Source: Selaginella tamariscina
Taxonomy: Eukaryota > Streptophyta > Lycopodiopsida > Selaginellales > Selaginellaceae
Assembly (NCBI GenBank): GCA_003024785.1
Contig: PUQB01000143.1
Coordinates: forward strand, 412,501-476,500
DNA length: 64,000 nt
Reading direction: 5' to 3'
Made by a program: the position numbers and the translations under genes. Shown in pieces: positions 1 through 12,257 of the stretch. A model generated the notes under the pieces. That model worked only from the letters and a program-made list of their open reading frames with translations, was not told the origin of the DNA and did no database searches. Each line of letters starts with the position of its first letter. The first letter of the stretch is position 1.

Positions 1-16
1 AGATGCGTAAATTACT

Positions 17-19
<3 letters not shown>

Positions 20-54
<35 letters not shown>
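20..54. repeat. (CT)n microsatellite
   Basis: A pure CT dinucleotide tract. The remaining sequence up to about 720 is AT-rich and shows no coding signature on either strand. Confidence 0.95.
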
Positions 55-55
<1 letters not shown>

Positions 56-730
56 AATCTAAGCATACCTTGTAGATCGTCAATATAACAAAATTACATG
101 AAACTCATGGTTTTAAGACAATATAAGTATGTAGAAAACTATTGAGGATCTGCAAATATGATTGAATCATAATAGGAATAATACCTTAGCGAAATTCGAA
201 TAATCGATCTATTGGGTCCTTGTAAAACCTTAAAAATTGTAAAGGAAAGATTAAAGCAGATCAATTAAGCTGCGCTTTTTCCCTGAAAATTCTAAGTCAG
301 TAACACAGAATATATTATTATTTAATTATAAATATTTAATTGGTGGCCAGATTCGACCCATCGACTTATATTATAATGCCAAGCAAATAATTAAACCTAA
401 AACTTTATATCATTTAAAATTACAAAGTCTTTTAGAAACGCGTAAGGAAAGGACTTGCCACACATGTGTGTCGTTGCTGATGTTACATCCTCCATACGTG
501 CTCCATACGTACATGTGTCTGCATACGTATATACGCTCTGATTAAATAAAACTTAATAAACATAAAAATGGTGTATGGAAAGCTTTCCCCTTGAATCCCG
601 CATTTTCCCATAGAATCCCGCTAGAATCTGCATTTCTTCGTACATTGCGAGGATGATTAAAGCGCATGCAAGAATTGGAGGAAATCCGCCAAGAATCGCC
701 ATAAATCTTAAAAAGCAGAGTACCTATGTG

Positions 731-754
731 TTTAGGGTTCTTGATTTTAGGGTT
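731..754 (+). promoter_or_regulatory. Two telo-box-like motifs in a leader
   Basis: TTTAGGGTT occurs at 731-739 and again at 746-754, 15-38 bases upstream of the ATG at 769. Telo-box motifs (AAACCCTA and its complement) are common in plant promoters and 5' leaders of housekeeping and translation-related genes. Their position directly before a short ORF supports that ORF being expressed, but this is inference. Confidence 0.5.
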
Positions 755-768
755 ACTGGAAGGAGAAG

Positions 769-885
769 ATGAACGCTGCTCGGGCTCTTTCGAAGGCGGC
801 GAATGCGATGGCGATCGTTGTTCCTGCGGCCGCCATAGCCGCTTACCTGACGCTTCCCAGATCGGATAAAAAGACGAACAAGTAG
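769..885 (+). CDS. 38-residue small protein, one hydrophobic segment
   Basis: ATG at 769, tandem stops TAG TAA from 883. The product is 38 residues. A basic/alanine-rich N-terminus (about residues 1-12) is followed by a hydrophobic Ala/Ile/Val segment (about 13-33) with a TLP turn, then a lysine-rich tail ending DKKTNK. This is the shape of a small membrane-anchored organellar or envelope protein, but I do not recognise the family. Support for a real gene is the telo-box leader, the alanine-rich codon composition inside an AT-rich region, and its isolation from any larger ORF on the same frame. It converges on the F-box gene that ends at 1,426. It could still be a chance ORF. Confidence 0.45.
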   Translation: MNAARALSKAANAMAIVVPAAAIAAYLTLPRSDKKTNK

Positions 886-960
886 TAAGAAAAATCCGAT
901 CAGGTACTTCATGGCTTGTTATAATTCAAGTGTTTTACATTAAAACTGGTCCATCATGGC

Positions 961-963
<3 letters not shown>

Positions 964-1022
<59 letters not shown>

Positions 1023-1027
1023 ATATA
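964..1027. repeat. (TA)n microsatellite
   Basis: A long TA tract, interrupted once near 1,011. It lies between the small ORF and the 3' end of the F-box gene. The flanking 1,030-1,425 is AT-rich without a gene. Confidence 0.95.
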
Positions 1028-1425
1028 GTATAATGCCGTAATAATGAAATCATTTTAAGTGTTTTTTATGTGAAAAAAACACTTAATCAAAAGATGAAAT
1101 GAAATCATAGAAATTTACTAAACAGTACATTTTAAATATATGTAATGCAGAAATGTGTATAGTATATAAATTTACATATATATGTAAATTTTATAAGAGA
1201 AATTAAATCATCAATTATTAGTTTATTTCAGTAGATAGCATTTTATACACAGGGTATATTACATAGACATACATATATAACAATCAGTTTGTCAAAATGC
1301 AAATCCATTATATATATTGAGATGCATCATATAAACAATGGTTTACAGAACAACACTCTTTTTATTACTCTATAAATCTACACGACCGTTCCCGGTTGTA
1401 AATATACATAAACACACCTTAAAAT

Positions 1426-3968
1426 CTACAGCCTGAGAAAATCATCATCGGGTCCTGACCTGTCTATCCATGGCCTGCGAAGTGCCGGCGGGACATCAAA
1501 CCCGTCATTAATATTAAGCCCACTCCTATCGTAACTGCTTGTGCCTCCGAATGGATGCATGCCTAAGTAAAACCACCATCTATATTAGCTTCATATAAGG
1601 TACAACACACACACACACACACACACACACGCACCATCGTGCATAATGTACAGACATATGCAGCAAAGTTCTGCAGATAATGCATATTTTATTAAGCATA
1701 ATAAATAATGACTTTAAAGATGAACGTATCGTATATATGCATGTTTCAAATGTACATATGATGAAATGATAATGTGCATTTGCAGTCCAGAGAAAGTGTA
1801 TATGTGTCGAAGATACAGAAATGGTTTATGCTAGGCACAGTAAAATCTCTCTCACGCACGCACGTACCTCGTGGAGGGTCCCCAAAACCAGGATAATAAC
1901 CTGGGTAAATATCATGATTACCGCCAATTATGAATGGAGAATTGGGATAGCGTGCTGAGGGCCACCTAGACCTGTGATGGGGAATCACACTGTCCCTCCT
2001 AGATACATGTATATGTTCTCGTCCTTGCATTCGCTTCCTTGAATACCAGTCTCGAATGTACGCCACTCTCCAACCCCCCACAGGCACCGCATCTCCTGCA
2101 TTTCATAACACTCAGTTCACATTTATATCTGCGTGTTATGCTTGTGAATTTCATGTTATAAGTAGTTTTTCTACATTATCTATATGGACATATATAGTCA
2201 TACGTGCACACAGGCACATTCATCTATGCATGCTGTCTAGTGTATGCAGAGAATTAATCAAGGTTCATGTATATGTTCTTTATATTGTATATACATATAG
2301 AAATATGTCGATATGCATTAAAATACATAACAGAATATCATCAGTTATATGAGCATACACACCGGTCTGTTGTATATTCTTATATATACATTAGCTCGGT
2401 TTATGTATAACTATTACACACTATACCTTCTTTCCATTTGAATTCCTTTACATACTTCTGCTTCCACAGTTCTTCGTTCGAGGCCAAGAACCGAAGCTCC
2501 GATGAAACACGGGCGAGAGCAGCGAGATCGACGGCTGAGACAAGCCCCAGGATCTTCATCTTAAGCTCCATGGGAAGAATTTGGAAACAAGAGGGGACGG
2601 TAAGACCTAGTTTCTCACATAAGAGCATGAGTACAGGCACTGCTAGCCTGTCCTTTATCTCTTTCCAAAGCTCAAACGAGTCCTGGTAAACGGACTCGGA
2701 CTCCGTACCATCACTCTCGGATATCCGTACGCTCGATCCGGACACACTCCTCAAGAACTTCGATATGCGCAAACTTAGTCTGTATACCTGCAAGATGGAA
2801 AGGGGGTATGTGTTGCATACATATAGTCTAGCACATCCATATACACATCTATGGGTAGCTGTGTTAGGTTATATTACTCTAGTACTTCGTACTAGAAAAA
2901 TAAGAGTAGAAATGGACCACTCGCACCAACAGACAACATCCACATACATATAAAGAGGTAAAGTGGTAAATTATTGATCGTGTATTCTGTGATTTCAATA
3001 GATACAAGAACTATACACCGTATTTTGAAATATTACAACAGTCATGTAGATATATGACACAGATACATTCTGGTATATTACTCAAATAAAACTACATATT
3101 AACACACGGGACGCACAGAGTGCATATTCAAAGATGAACTTTTCTGATTATGAATACATACACAGTACTGAACCTTAATATGATGTTTAACATATGTGCA
3201 ATAGATACAGGATACATACCTGGCCAGAACCGGAGACGCTTCCATAAACAATAAGGAACTTGCCCAAGCTCTGGAAACGAAGCACAACAAGAGCATCTGG
3301 GTTGTGCAACAGCTGGGGAAGTGTGTAATTTATAGAAACCCACGACATACGATCCTCAGGAGAACCCACAACAATGAAGCCGGTCTCGAGCATGACAACA
3401 TGAACAGCGACTGCCAGAAAATCCTGTGGGATCTTCACGCTCTCGCGTTCCTGGGACAGGACTCTGAAGAACAAGCGGGGAATCTGGTGCTTTGTATCAA
3501 ACCTGTGCAAATCTTCATCTTGGGTTGGAGAGGAAGGTCCGGCCTCTGGAACACCCTTCATGTCCGCCTCATGTGTACGCCTATCGGCTGCTGCCGCACA
3601 GAGCTCCCTTCTTCGTCCGCTTCTGTAACAACCGCGTCGGATATCGGCTCGTCCGTAGAACTCGGACGAGAATCCGCCTCATCCATCCGCGCTTCCGTGC
3701 GGCTCGGTCCAGCGCTCGGACGATCAAACCCTACATCCGCATCGAAGTAAAAGAGAAGATCGCCGGATCGGATGCCGACATCATTGAGACGTGCAGACGG
3801 ATCTCCTCCGATTTCGTCCCGCTTGTTGAGAGACAGGCGGATTGAATCGGCCGGGACGTAAATCGCTTGGGATATGACGTTCTTGAGATCATACAGAGTC
3901 GCACCTGTAGGTACCTGTACACGGATTGTCGCTCCTCCTCCCGCTGCCCGCACCCGCAATTTCTCCAT
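1426..3968 (-). CDS. SKIP22/FBXO7-type F-box protein, four exons
   Basis: Likely SCF ubiquitin-ligase substrate adaptor. Modelled exons are 3968-3220, 2787-2427, 2095-1868 and 1562-1426, all with GT..AG introns and matching phases. The N-terminus (MEKLRVR...) is a ubiquitin-like region ending GIRSGDLLFYF. The middle (MKGVPEAG to SGSGQ) matches the FBXO7/PI31-like FP region. The F-box lies in exon 2: LPMELKMKILGLV...LARVSSELRFLASNEELWKQKYV. The tail is Arg/Pro/Gly-rich with GGNHDIYPGYYPGFGDPP and ends PDDDFLRL, as in plant SKIP22 proteins. Oddity: within exon 1 the N-terminal frame stops at 3,560 while the downstream frame is open only from about 3,675. The two halves need a single-base indel, or an unlikely 65-nt intron, between those points. 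Start chosen as the ATG that opens the ubiquitin-like region. Confidence 0.85.
1600..1631. repeat. (AC)n microsatellite in intron 3
   Basis: A CA/AC dinucleotide tract inside the third intron of the F-box gene. Confidence 0.9.
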
Positions 3969-3969
3969 C

Positions 3970-4904
3970 CCTAAAAAATGCTAGAGGAAGATTAAACAAT
4001 GTATATACGCATATTTAAGGTGTAAAACTAATTAATTTATAATAAATTGATAAATATGAACGATTATTTATATTTTGATATACACGTTGAATTAGTTTTT
4101 CTTTTTTAAGTATAAAATTATAAATTAATAAATTTTAAAATTTTAATATGAAATGTAATATATAACTTGTAAGGTTCCATACAAACTGTTTGTATATTTT
4201 TGTTGTGCAATACCAAATGAGTGAGTATATGTAACCCCACATACTAATATATATACATTATGATATATTGTACAGTGATGTGTATTCTCAAATTAAGTTT
4301 TGAGTCGAAGTTTTGATCTTTAATTTATGTTAATAGTTTTATAGGGTTTAAAAATAAAGATTTATATATTCTTAAAGAAAATTTTTATTCTGTAATTTAT
4401 ATTAATTATGGTGGTTCTTTTAGGATATTAATAATTTAGATATAAAAATTCTAAGGGTTTTATATGTAAATATGATAAATTTAAAGGGTATAAATGTAAT
4501 TTTCACTTAAATCGTTAGTAAAACATTTAACACAGTATTGACAACAATTTTTTTAAATTTTAATAATTATTAATTTTAAATTTATATTTAAAGCATAAAG
4601 TTTTAGATTTTAATTTAAAATCTATAATGTATTTTTAATATATAATTTGTAATATATTGATACAATAAGATAATATTCAAGTTAAAATATATTTAAAAGT
4701 AATGTTATATATAAATATAATATAAAATTTAAAACATATATAGTATATAATTTAAAAATAGAAAAATATAATTTTCTTTAAATTTAAAATTACATATAAA
4801 TAACTATATACACAATTAAATTATATTAATATATTTATTGATGTCTAATCATTCAAACAACTTGTAATAGTAGAGGTGAGTTTAAAGGTGAATATGTAAT
4901 AAAC
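3970..4904. other. AT-rich intergenic sequence
   Basis: Upstream region of the F-box gene, very AT-rich. I see no coding signature and no clear repeat unit. Confidence 0.6.
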
Positions 4905-4907
4905 TTA

Positions 4908-5733
4908 GGGCCCATTAACACCACACATTAACTTATTAACATTAGCTAAATTTAATGTAATTATCTTCACACCAGCTTAAACATTACATTAAATTTTAAA
5001 AAGATAATGTAATGTCATTTATTAATGTAAATTTATTCACACCAGTTTAACATTAAATTAAAAGATAATGTTTACTTAATGTTTTCTTTATAAAATTTGG
5101 CATTAAGTTTAATGCCAAGATTTCTTGGCATTAACTTAATGCCAAATGCTTTAAGGTTTACATTAGGGCGTCCAAACGCTCCTGCGGGAAATGGCGAGAC
5201 CTCCAAACGCTCCTGCGTGAAAACAGCGAGACCTCCAAATGCTCCTGCATGGAAATGGCGAGACCTCCAAACACTCATGCGTGAAAACGGCGAGACCTCA
5301 ACGCTCCTCTCACATTGTACACAGTTGAGCATTAAATTTTTAAATTAAATTCTTTATAAAATTAAAATTTTTAAATATTAAATATTATTTTAAATTTCAA
5401 TTTGTGTGTGTGCATGTGTATGCAGAAACTAAAGGAAAATTCAAAATTTGCAAAACTTAAAATAATATTTAATATTTAAATATATAAATTGAGCTTTTAA
5501 TATAAAGTTAATGTAAAACATATGTGAAAACACATATATTTTAATAATTCTAATGTAATATGGTGTGAAGTCATTTACATTACATTACATTAAATTAAGT
5601 TACATTAACTAAAATTTTCTAATGTTGTGATTAACTAATACTGGTGTGAAGATCGACGACATTAACTAATAACATTAAGTTAATAATAACTAATGTAAAT
5701 ATTCATAACTTAATGTGTGGTGTGAATCGGCCC
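4908..5733. mobile_element. PIF/Harbinger-like MITE, 826 bp
   Basis: The ends are terminal inverted repeats. The left end begins GGGCCCATTAACACCACACA. The right end read in reverse begins GGGCCGATTCACACCACACA. Similarity continues for about 30 bases. The element is flanked by TTA on both sides (4905-4907 and 5734-5736), the 3-bp target duplication of the PIF/Harbinger superfamily. Subterminal copies of TTCACACCAG occur inverted near both ends (about 4,967, 5,035, 5,562 and 5,640). No transposase is encoded, so it is non-autonomous. Confidence 0.8.
5163..5305. repeat. Internal 32-33-bp minisatellite of the MITE
   Basis: About 4.3 copies of a 32-33-bp unit (core CTCCAAACGCTCCTGCG...GGCGAGAC). 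It is GC-richer than the rest of the element. Open frames across it on both strands are by-products of the repeat and not genes. Confidence 0.85.
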
Positions 5734-5736
5734 TTA

Positions 5737-6166
5737 AAGTGGTACTTCTTACTTTAAATTAGCTTAGCAAAATCATATTTAATTAATTAAAGGAATATTA
5801 CCCCACAAAATTACAAATTTATTCTTAAAAAATTTCAAATTATAATTTTATCCCTATGAAGTTTTGAATATTACAAAAGTATTTTTATTCAACCCTTCAA
5901 ACAAAATAATCTTTAGAATAATTTAAAATTTAATTTGGGGCAAAAAGATTAGGGATTAGAACTAATCAAGCTTTGGGGGATTATTATAGGAAATTGTTTT
6001 ACTCTCTTGAAAAGTTGCGAAAAGTGGTATAAATCAATGTTATTTGTGATCATTATGAATTTCACGTGATTTAAAAAGATACATTATAATTTGTAAAAAT
6101 AATGTTCTTGAATGTTGCATGCTTCAATTTTAAAAGGAGGACTAACTTGTTCGTGAGAAAGTGACA
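5737..6166. other. AT-rich spacer
   Basis: Sequence between the MITE and the chromovirus. I see nothing coding in it. Confidence 0.6.
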
Positions 6167-6171
6167 TGTTT

Positions 6172-6655
6172 TGTCAAGCCACGATCCAGGAACTAGGAAG
6201 AGAACAGGATTCCAAGAACAGGAAGGCTTGACTCAGGAGCAGGACCAAGAGCAGGACAGGAACAGGAACAGGACGGATCCTAGAGCAAAACAGGATCAAG
6301 ATAGGATCCGGGGCAAGATAGGAAGGCGCAGGACAAGATCCAGGAACAAGACAGAAACATGACAGGATCCGGGAACAAGACAGGAGCAGGACAGGAAACA
6401 AGACAAGAACAAGACAAGACAAGATTGATCGTAGTAAAAACTGGTGTTGATAGTAACTGATTGTACAACGAGCTTTTATGCTCACAACTCCAAGAGCTAA
6501 TCTAGGCATGAGTGCTAAAAGTGGTTGCATGCATGCAGAGGTTAAGATGAGTCCACATGTCCCTTATCCTCTAGGCATATCCTGTGGATATCCTGTAGGA
6601 AGTCTGCAACCCATATCCTGTATCCGGAATCCTGTATCTGTATCGGGTCGTGACA
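6172..6655 (-). repeat. Chromovirus LTR (3')
   Basis: On the plus strand it begins TGTCAAGCCACGATCC and ends GGGTCGTGACA, so the element sense is TGTCACGACCC...TTGACA. It is rich in ACAGGAT-like short repeats. It holds TTGATAGTAACTG at 6447-6459, the complement of the presumed RNA start. A 10-base deletion relative to the other LTRs lies between this site and the TATA-like box. Confidence 0.9.
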
Positions 6656-6659
6656 CACC

Positions 6660-9600
6660 TCCTCCCTAAAGACGAGTTCCACGAGTCTTGGGACCTGGTT
6701 TAGCAGGATAATGCCGATGGAAGGCAGCAACTTGGAAGAAGCATGGAGTAAGTTGGATGCAGGTTCCCAAGTGCGATCAGTAGGCTAACCTTTCCAATCC
6801 ACCAAGTATTGGAGTTGGGGCGATGAAGAAGAATCAAGGATGGCTGCAACTTCGTACTCAGGTTCAGTGTCAATGACCACAGGAGGGGGAGGAGAAGAAA
6901 CACGACCGGGAAGAGAAGAAGGATGATACGGCTCCAACAAGGAGGTGTGAAACACAGGATGAAGTTTCACCGTGGATGGTAACTCGAGTCGGAAAGCTAC
7001 AGGATTTACCTCCGCCACGATCCTGTAAGGGCCCAATCGTTGAAAATCCAACTTAGAAGAAGGCCTGTTGGTGCGAATGTGTCGACGAAGAAGCCACACG
7101 AGATCACCAATCTTGTATGCAGGTGCCGGCTGACGGTGAGCATCAGCATGATGCTTGTATCGTTCCTGTGCCTGCTGAAGATGAACCTGGAGATCATCCT
7201 GTACCTGCCGAAGATGCTGAAGACGATCCTGTACTGCAGGAGCGGAAGAAGGAGAAGGGAGGAGCAAAGTCAAAACGTGGATGGTGGCCTGTAAGAGCAA
7301 AGAAAGGTGTCTGTCCTGTAGATGCGTGAACGGAGTTGTTGTAGGCAAACTCCGCCATTGGAAGAAGGTCCAACCAGTTGTCCTGCTGGTAACTGATGAA
7401 GCAACGAAGATACTGTTCAAGGTCTGAATTGTGCGTTCGGACTGCCCATCGGTTTGTGGGTGATATCCTGAAGAAAGATCCGCTTTAACCTGTAGACTCC
7501 GAAGAAGCTCTCGCCAAAACTTGGACATGAATTGTGGACCTCGATCGGAAACAATGCTCTCAGGAAGACCATGATGTCGGAACACCTCAGGATCACCAAC
7601 TCGGCAGTTGTCTGACCTGTAGCTGTCTTGTTGCAGGGTAGGAAATGAGCCTGCTTGGTGAAACGGTCAACCACCACAAGAACTGCATCAAATCCACGAG
7701 AAGGAGGAAGATCTGTGAGGAAATCCATAGAAATGGATCTCCAAGGAGCAGAAGGAACAGGAAGAGGACGAAGAAGACCAGAGGGTGCATGATGAGGCAT
7801 CTTCGACCTTACAAGTGTCACAACTCCGTACAAACCTCTCCACAAAACCTCGCAACCCAGGCCACCAATAGTTGCGAGTCACCAACTCCACTGTCTTGGC
7901 CACACCAAAATGTCCTGTAGCCGGGGTATCATGACAATCCTGTACCACACGAGTCCTGGAAATACCAACAGGAACGTACAGGAGACCTTCCCGGTACAGG
8001 AGTCCATGTATGGTGAACAGGTTGTAGTCTGGACGGGAACTGGAGGAAGAGGAACTTGCAACGTCAGGATGAATGTGTGAGAACACATTCTTTGCCAAGT
8101 CGTCTGTAGCCAACTGCGAACGGACGTCCTGTAGGAGTGTTGAATTTGCTGGAGCCTGATGAACCTGCAGTGCCGCAAGCCGGAATCGATCAGGACCCAA
8201 CAACACTTGCCTTTGACAGTCAAATGCAGGATCGCCCGGGCTTGGTGCAAGGTAAGAGCGCCTAGACAATGCGTCCGCCTTGCCATTCCGAAAACCGGGC
8301 CTGTAGACGATGACGAAGTCAAAACGTGATAGGAACTCGCCCACCTAGCCTGTCGCCGACTGAGAACTCGAGCCGTTTGAAAGTACTCCAGGTTCTTGTG
8401 ATCCGTAAGAACTTGTACAGGATGTGCAGCACCTTCCAGGAAATGCCGCCACTCCTCAAACGAATCCACAATGGCCTTGAGTTCCTTGTCATGAATCTCG
8501 TATTGATCTCCGCCGACAGGAACTTACGAGAGTGAAAAGCTACAGGATGAAGCAACTTGTCCTCTCCAACTTGCGATAGGACGGATCCTACTGCAAAATC
8601 CGAGGCATCTGCTTCAATGAAGAAAGGATGAGAAGGGTCAGGATGTGCTAAAATCGGAGCTGTCGTGAAACGTCCTTGAGTGTTGTGAACGCGTGTTCCG
8701 CCTTGTCGGACCAAGAGAAAACCCTGTGCGCTTGGTGAGTTCTGTGAGTGGAAGTACACGCTTGGAGAAGTCCTGTATGAACCGCCTGTAGAAGTTTGCA
8801 AAGCCAAGGAAACATTGTACATCTCGTACCGACTTGGGCCTCTCCCACTCCACGATGGTCTTCACCTTGTGCATGTCCATGGAAACGCCAGCAGGAGAGA
8901 CGATGTAGCCCAAGAACTCCACCGAATCCCTATCGAAAAAACACTTCTCCAACTTCGCGTACAGGCCATGCTCGCGAAGCCGCTCTAGAACTAGTCGTAC
9001 ATGCTTGTCATGTGCCGCCTGGTCCTTGGAGAAAATCAAGATGTCGTCGAGGTAGATCACCACAAACTGGTCCAAGAAGTCACGAAAGATGTCGTTCACC
9101 ATGTGTTGGAACACGGCTGGGGCATTGGTAAGGCCGAAAGGCATTACCGTGTACTCAAAATGTCCATACCTTGTACGAAAGGCAGTCTTCCACTCATCGC
9201 CGGGACGAATCCGTACAAGGTTGTAGGCCCCTCGTAAGTCGATCTTCGTGAACACCTTTGCTCCTCGCAGCCGATCGAGAAGTTCCGGGATCAATGGCAA
9301 CGGGTACCGATTCCGAATGGTGACTTGATTCAAACCCCTGTAGTCCACAACCAAACGTAAACTCCCATCCTTCTTCTTGACAAAGAAGATAGGCGCTCCT
9401 GCAGGGGACTTTGAGTGACGAATGAAGCCGGATGCCAAGTTGTCCTCGATGTACTGACGAAGAACCTCCAACTCTGTGGGTGACAATGCATAAATCGGTC
9501 CGAATGGTGGAGTCTTTCCTTCCGCAAGATCAATAGGACAGTCGTAGGACCTGTGAACAGGAAGAACTGCAGCCTTGTGCTTGTCAAAAACGTCCTTAAA

Positions 9601-10635
9601 GCGTGTACTTGGATGGTAGGGAAGAGGAGGAAGGAGAAGGAGGAGTAGGAGAAGGAGATTGAAAAACAGGAGAGTCGGATACAGGAAAGGTAGAAGAGGA
9701 CGTAGGAGTTACTTGAAAGGCAAAAAGGTGGAAAGGAGCAGGATCAGTGGCGAGTTCATGCATGGTAGTGGTAAGAACTCGGAGAGGAGAAGGAGGGAGC
9801 TGTGACTGAAAAAGAGGAAGGATCTTGGGGGTGGAACAGAAGCAGGTAACAGAAAGAGGCAGGATTGGAAAAAACCTGTGTGGTGTTGATGAGTGTACAG
9901 GATTGGAAGAATCCTGTACAGGAGTCCGTGGTTGCACAGGAGTGGGAAAAGCCTGCGAATGTGCTGACGAATCAACAGGAGGTGGATCCTGTTGAGGAGG
10001 AACCTTCGACACTGATACAGGATTGGAAGAACCCTGTACAGGACACCGCAAACTTACAGGAGTGGAGAGAGCCTGCGGATGTGCTGAGGAACTGACATGA
10101 GGTGAATCCTGTCGAGGAGGAGTCTTCAACACTGGTACAGGAACAGGCACGGTCAATCCTGTAGCTTGTACTGCCTCAGATACTAAGGATGTATCCTGCA
10201 CGCAGGAAGGTACAGGATTGATCCTAGCTGTCGGAGAGGAAAACGTGAGCGTCCTAGACCTCCAGTCGATCTGCGGATTTGCAACAACGAACCATGGCAT
10301 GCCCAAAATGATGGGAGTCGACCGAGTCTTGATCAAGTTGAAGGAAATTGAACAGTTGAATGTGCCATACCTGCAGGAGAGAGGTTCGGTAGCATGGGTA
10401 ACTGCGCCAGAAGCAATAGACGCCCATCGGCCACCTCTACAGGAACTGCACGCTTCAACTTCACCACCGAAATGCCATGTTGAGTTGCAAACGTGTCATC
10501 CATGAAGCATGCATTTGCACCAGTGTCTAACAAGGCAAACTCCATGAGCTCTCGATTATTAAGATGAATGTGTACAGGAAACTTAAGTGATGGGATGGTA
10601 TGAGCAGCACCAATGGAGCCTGCACCTACGTCCAA
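6660..10635 (-). pseudogene. pol: Chromovirus pol (PR-RT-RH-IN-chromodomain), frame-broken
   Basis: Protease motif LLDTGANACFMDD lies near 10,540. Reverse transcriptase is open over 9486-8638 with [24 protein letters not shown] and YLDDILIF. RNase H follows with [15 protein letters not shown] and [10 protein letters not shown]. Integrase has the zinc-binding H-H-C-C region ([13 protein letters not shown]...CDTCK) and the catalytic core start MDFLTDLPPSRGFDAVLVVVDRFT with VSDRGPQF. A chromodomain follows at about 6,850-6,690 (EYEVAAILDS, YLVDWKG). Several single-base frame breaks separate these segments, for example near 8,700, 7,800 and 7,590, so the copy is probably inactive unless they are assembly errors. 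A long Pro/Ser/Val-rich linker sits between protease and RT. Confidence 0.85.
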
Positions 10636-10646
10636 CTTCGCGGCTC

Positions 10647-11619
10647 CTAGACGAAGTGGACATTGGAGTTTTCCGACTGAACTTCAGCTTCAACTTCACG
10701 CGTCTTGAAGTTCCTGGCTTTAATAGGACAATCTGCCACCTTGTGTCCTGCTCCACCACAATACAAGCACAGGTTCTCACTGCGACGACGTTGCTTCTCA
10801 GCAGCGGAAAGAGAGCCACGCTTGGATTTCTCAACCTCCATAGGAACTACTCCAGAAGGTGGTGCAGGAACATGTACCACAGCTGCAGGATTGGTTTGCA
10901 GGAACTGCTGACGGGATCTTTCCTGACGACGCTCGAACAAACGGTTGTCGCAACGAAAGCTTGTTGCATGATCTCCGCTAATGTTTGGGCATCCGGTAAC
11001 GTAAGGAGAAGGTCCTTCACGTCATCCCTCAACCCAAAACGGAAGTGTTCGATCAATGCAGTCTCGTCCCATGGAATGTTCGTGCAAAGTTGCTGAAATT
11101 CGGATGCATAGACGGAAGCTGGTCGGGATCCTTGAGTGAGCTTCCGTAACTTCGTGCATGCAGAACGGTACTTATCAGGATCTCCAAAACAGGCTTCAAA
11201 GGCAGCCACGAAACCTTCAAAGTCTTCCATCAATGGGTCGTCACGCTCCAGCAAGGGGGCAACCCAAGCCCGTGGAGATCCACTTAGTAAGGATGCCAAA
11301 AGACCCACCTTTTGAGCATCAGTCGAGTAGCCGTGGTTGCATACGGATCAAGAGCCGGATCTGATTCAGGAAACCTTGGAAATCGGCACGATTGCCACTG
11401 AACTTCTCTGGCATGCTAACCTTCGGCTCCGAAGAAAAGTTGATGAAGAGGGAACCACCGATGCCTGGGAGAGAGCCTGCGCAGCAGCCTTGGAGGATGC
11501 ATCAGCAGCTGCATGTGCCGCATGGTGGAACCTTGCAGGTCGGTGACCACTTGGCGCAAAGTGGCCAGCTCATGAAGTAACATTTGGTGCTCGCGTTGAA
11601 AGCGCTCAAAATCAGCCAT
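10647..11619 (-). CDS. gag: Chromovirus Gag
   Basis: Start ATG at 11619, first residues MADFERFQREHQMLLHEL, a coiled-coil-like N-terminus. The capsid-type region contains LLASLLSGSPRAWVAPLL and FEACFGDPDKY. A CCHC knuckle LCLYCGGAGHKVADCP lies near the C-terminus. Stop at 10,647. There are minor frame breaks near 11,400 and 10,950. Gag assembles the intracellular particle and binds the RNA. It lies immediately downstream of the element's 5' LTR and the putative self-priming site. Confidence 0.8.
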
Positions 11620-11691
11620 GATCTAGGAAAGAAAAAAAGGAGGAAAAAAGGAATCAAGAAAAAGGTAGCTGGAAAACGGAGAACTATGAAG

Positions 11692-11704
11692 CAGTTACTA
11701 TCAA
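11692..11704 (-). other. Putative self-priming primer-binding site (inner element)
   Basis: The plus strand reads CAGTTACTATCAA two bases from the LTR edge at 11,707. Its complement is present inside the LTR (11987-11999). In RNA sense the primer site can pair over 13 bases with the presumed 5' end of the transcript. Confidence 0.65.
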
Positions 11705-11706
11705 AC

Positions 11707-12257
11707 TGTCAAGCCACGATCCAGGAACCAGGAAGAACAGGATTCCAAGGACAGGAAGGCTTGACTCAGGAACAGGACCGAGAGCAGGACAGGAACTAGG
11801 AATAGGAACAGGACGGATCTAGGAGCAAGACAGGATCAGGATAGGATCCGGGAGCAAGACAGGAAGGCAAGACAGGATCCAGGACAAGAGAAGACAGGAC
11901 AGGATCCAGGAGCAGGACAGGAAACAGGAGCGAGACAGGAACAGACAGAACAAGACAAGACGAGATTGATCGTAGTAAGACTGGTGTTGATAGTAACTGA
12001 TTGTACAACAATTAGGTCGGAGCTTTTATGCTCACAACTCCAAGAGCTAATCTAGGCATGAGTGCTAAAAGTGGTTGCATGCATGCAAAAGTGATTGCAT
12101 GCATGCAGAGGCTAAGATGAGTCCACATGTCCCTTATCCTCTAGGCATATCCTGTGGCATATCCTGTAGGAATATCCTGTGTGTCCGGAATCCTGGTAGG
12201 AAGTCCTGCAACCCTATCCTGTATCCGGAATACTGTATTCTGTATCGGGTCGTGACA
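11707..12257 (-). repeat. Chromovirus LTR (5' of inner element)
   Basis: Bounded by TGTCAAGCC and GTCGTGACA. It adjoins gag sequence of the outer element at 12,258 without a second target duplication. The TATA-like CATAAAAG (complement at about 12,023-12,030) lies about 31 bases from the 13-base complement at 11987-11999. Confidence 0.9.

Noticed and set aside
3304-3845. Plus-strand ORFs of 117-148 codons
   Set aside because: They are antisense shadows of exon 1 of the F-box gene.
5072-5348. Overlapping 83-86-codon ORFs in the MITE
   Set aside because: They span the 32-33-bp minisatellite on both strands, without a conserved domain.
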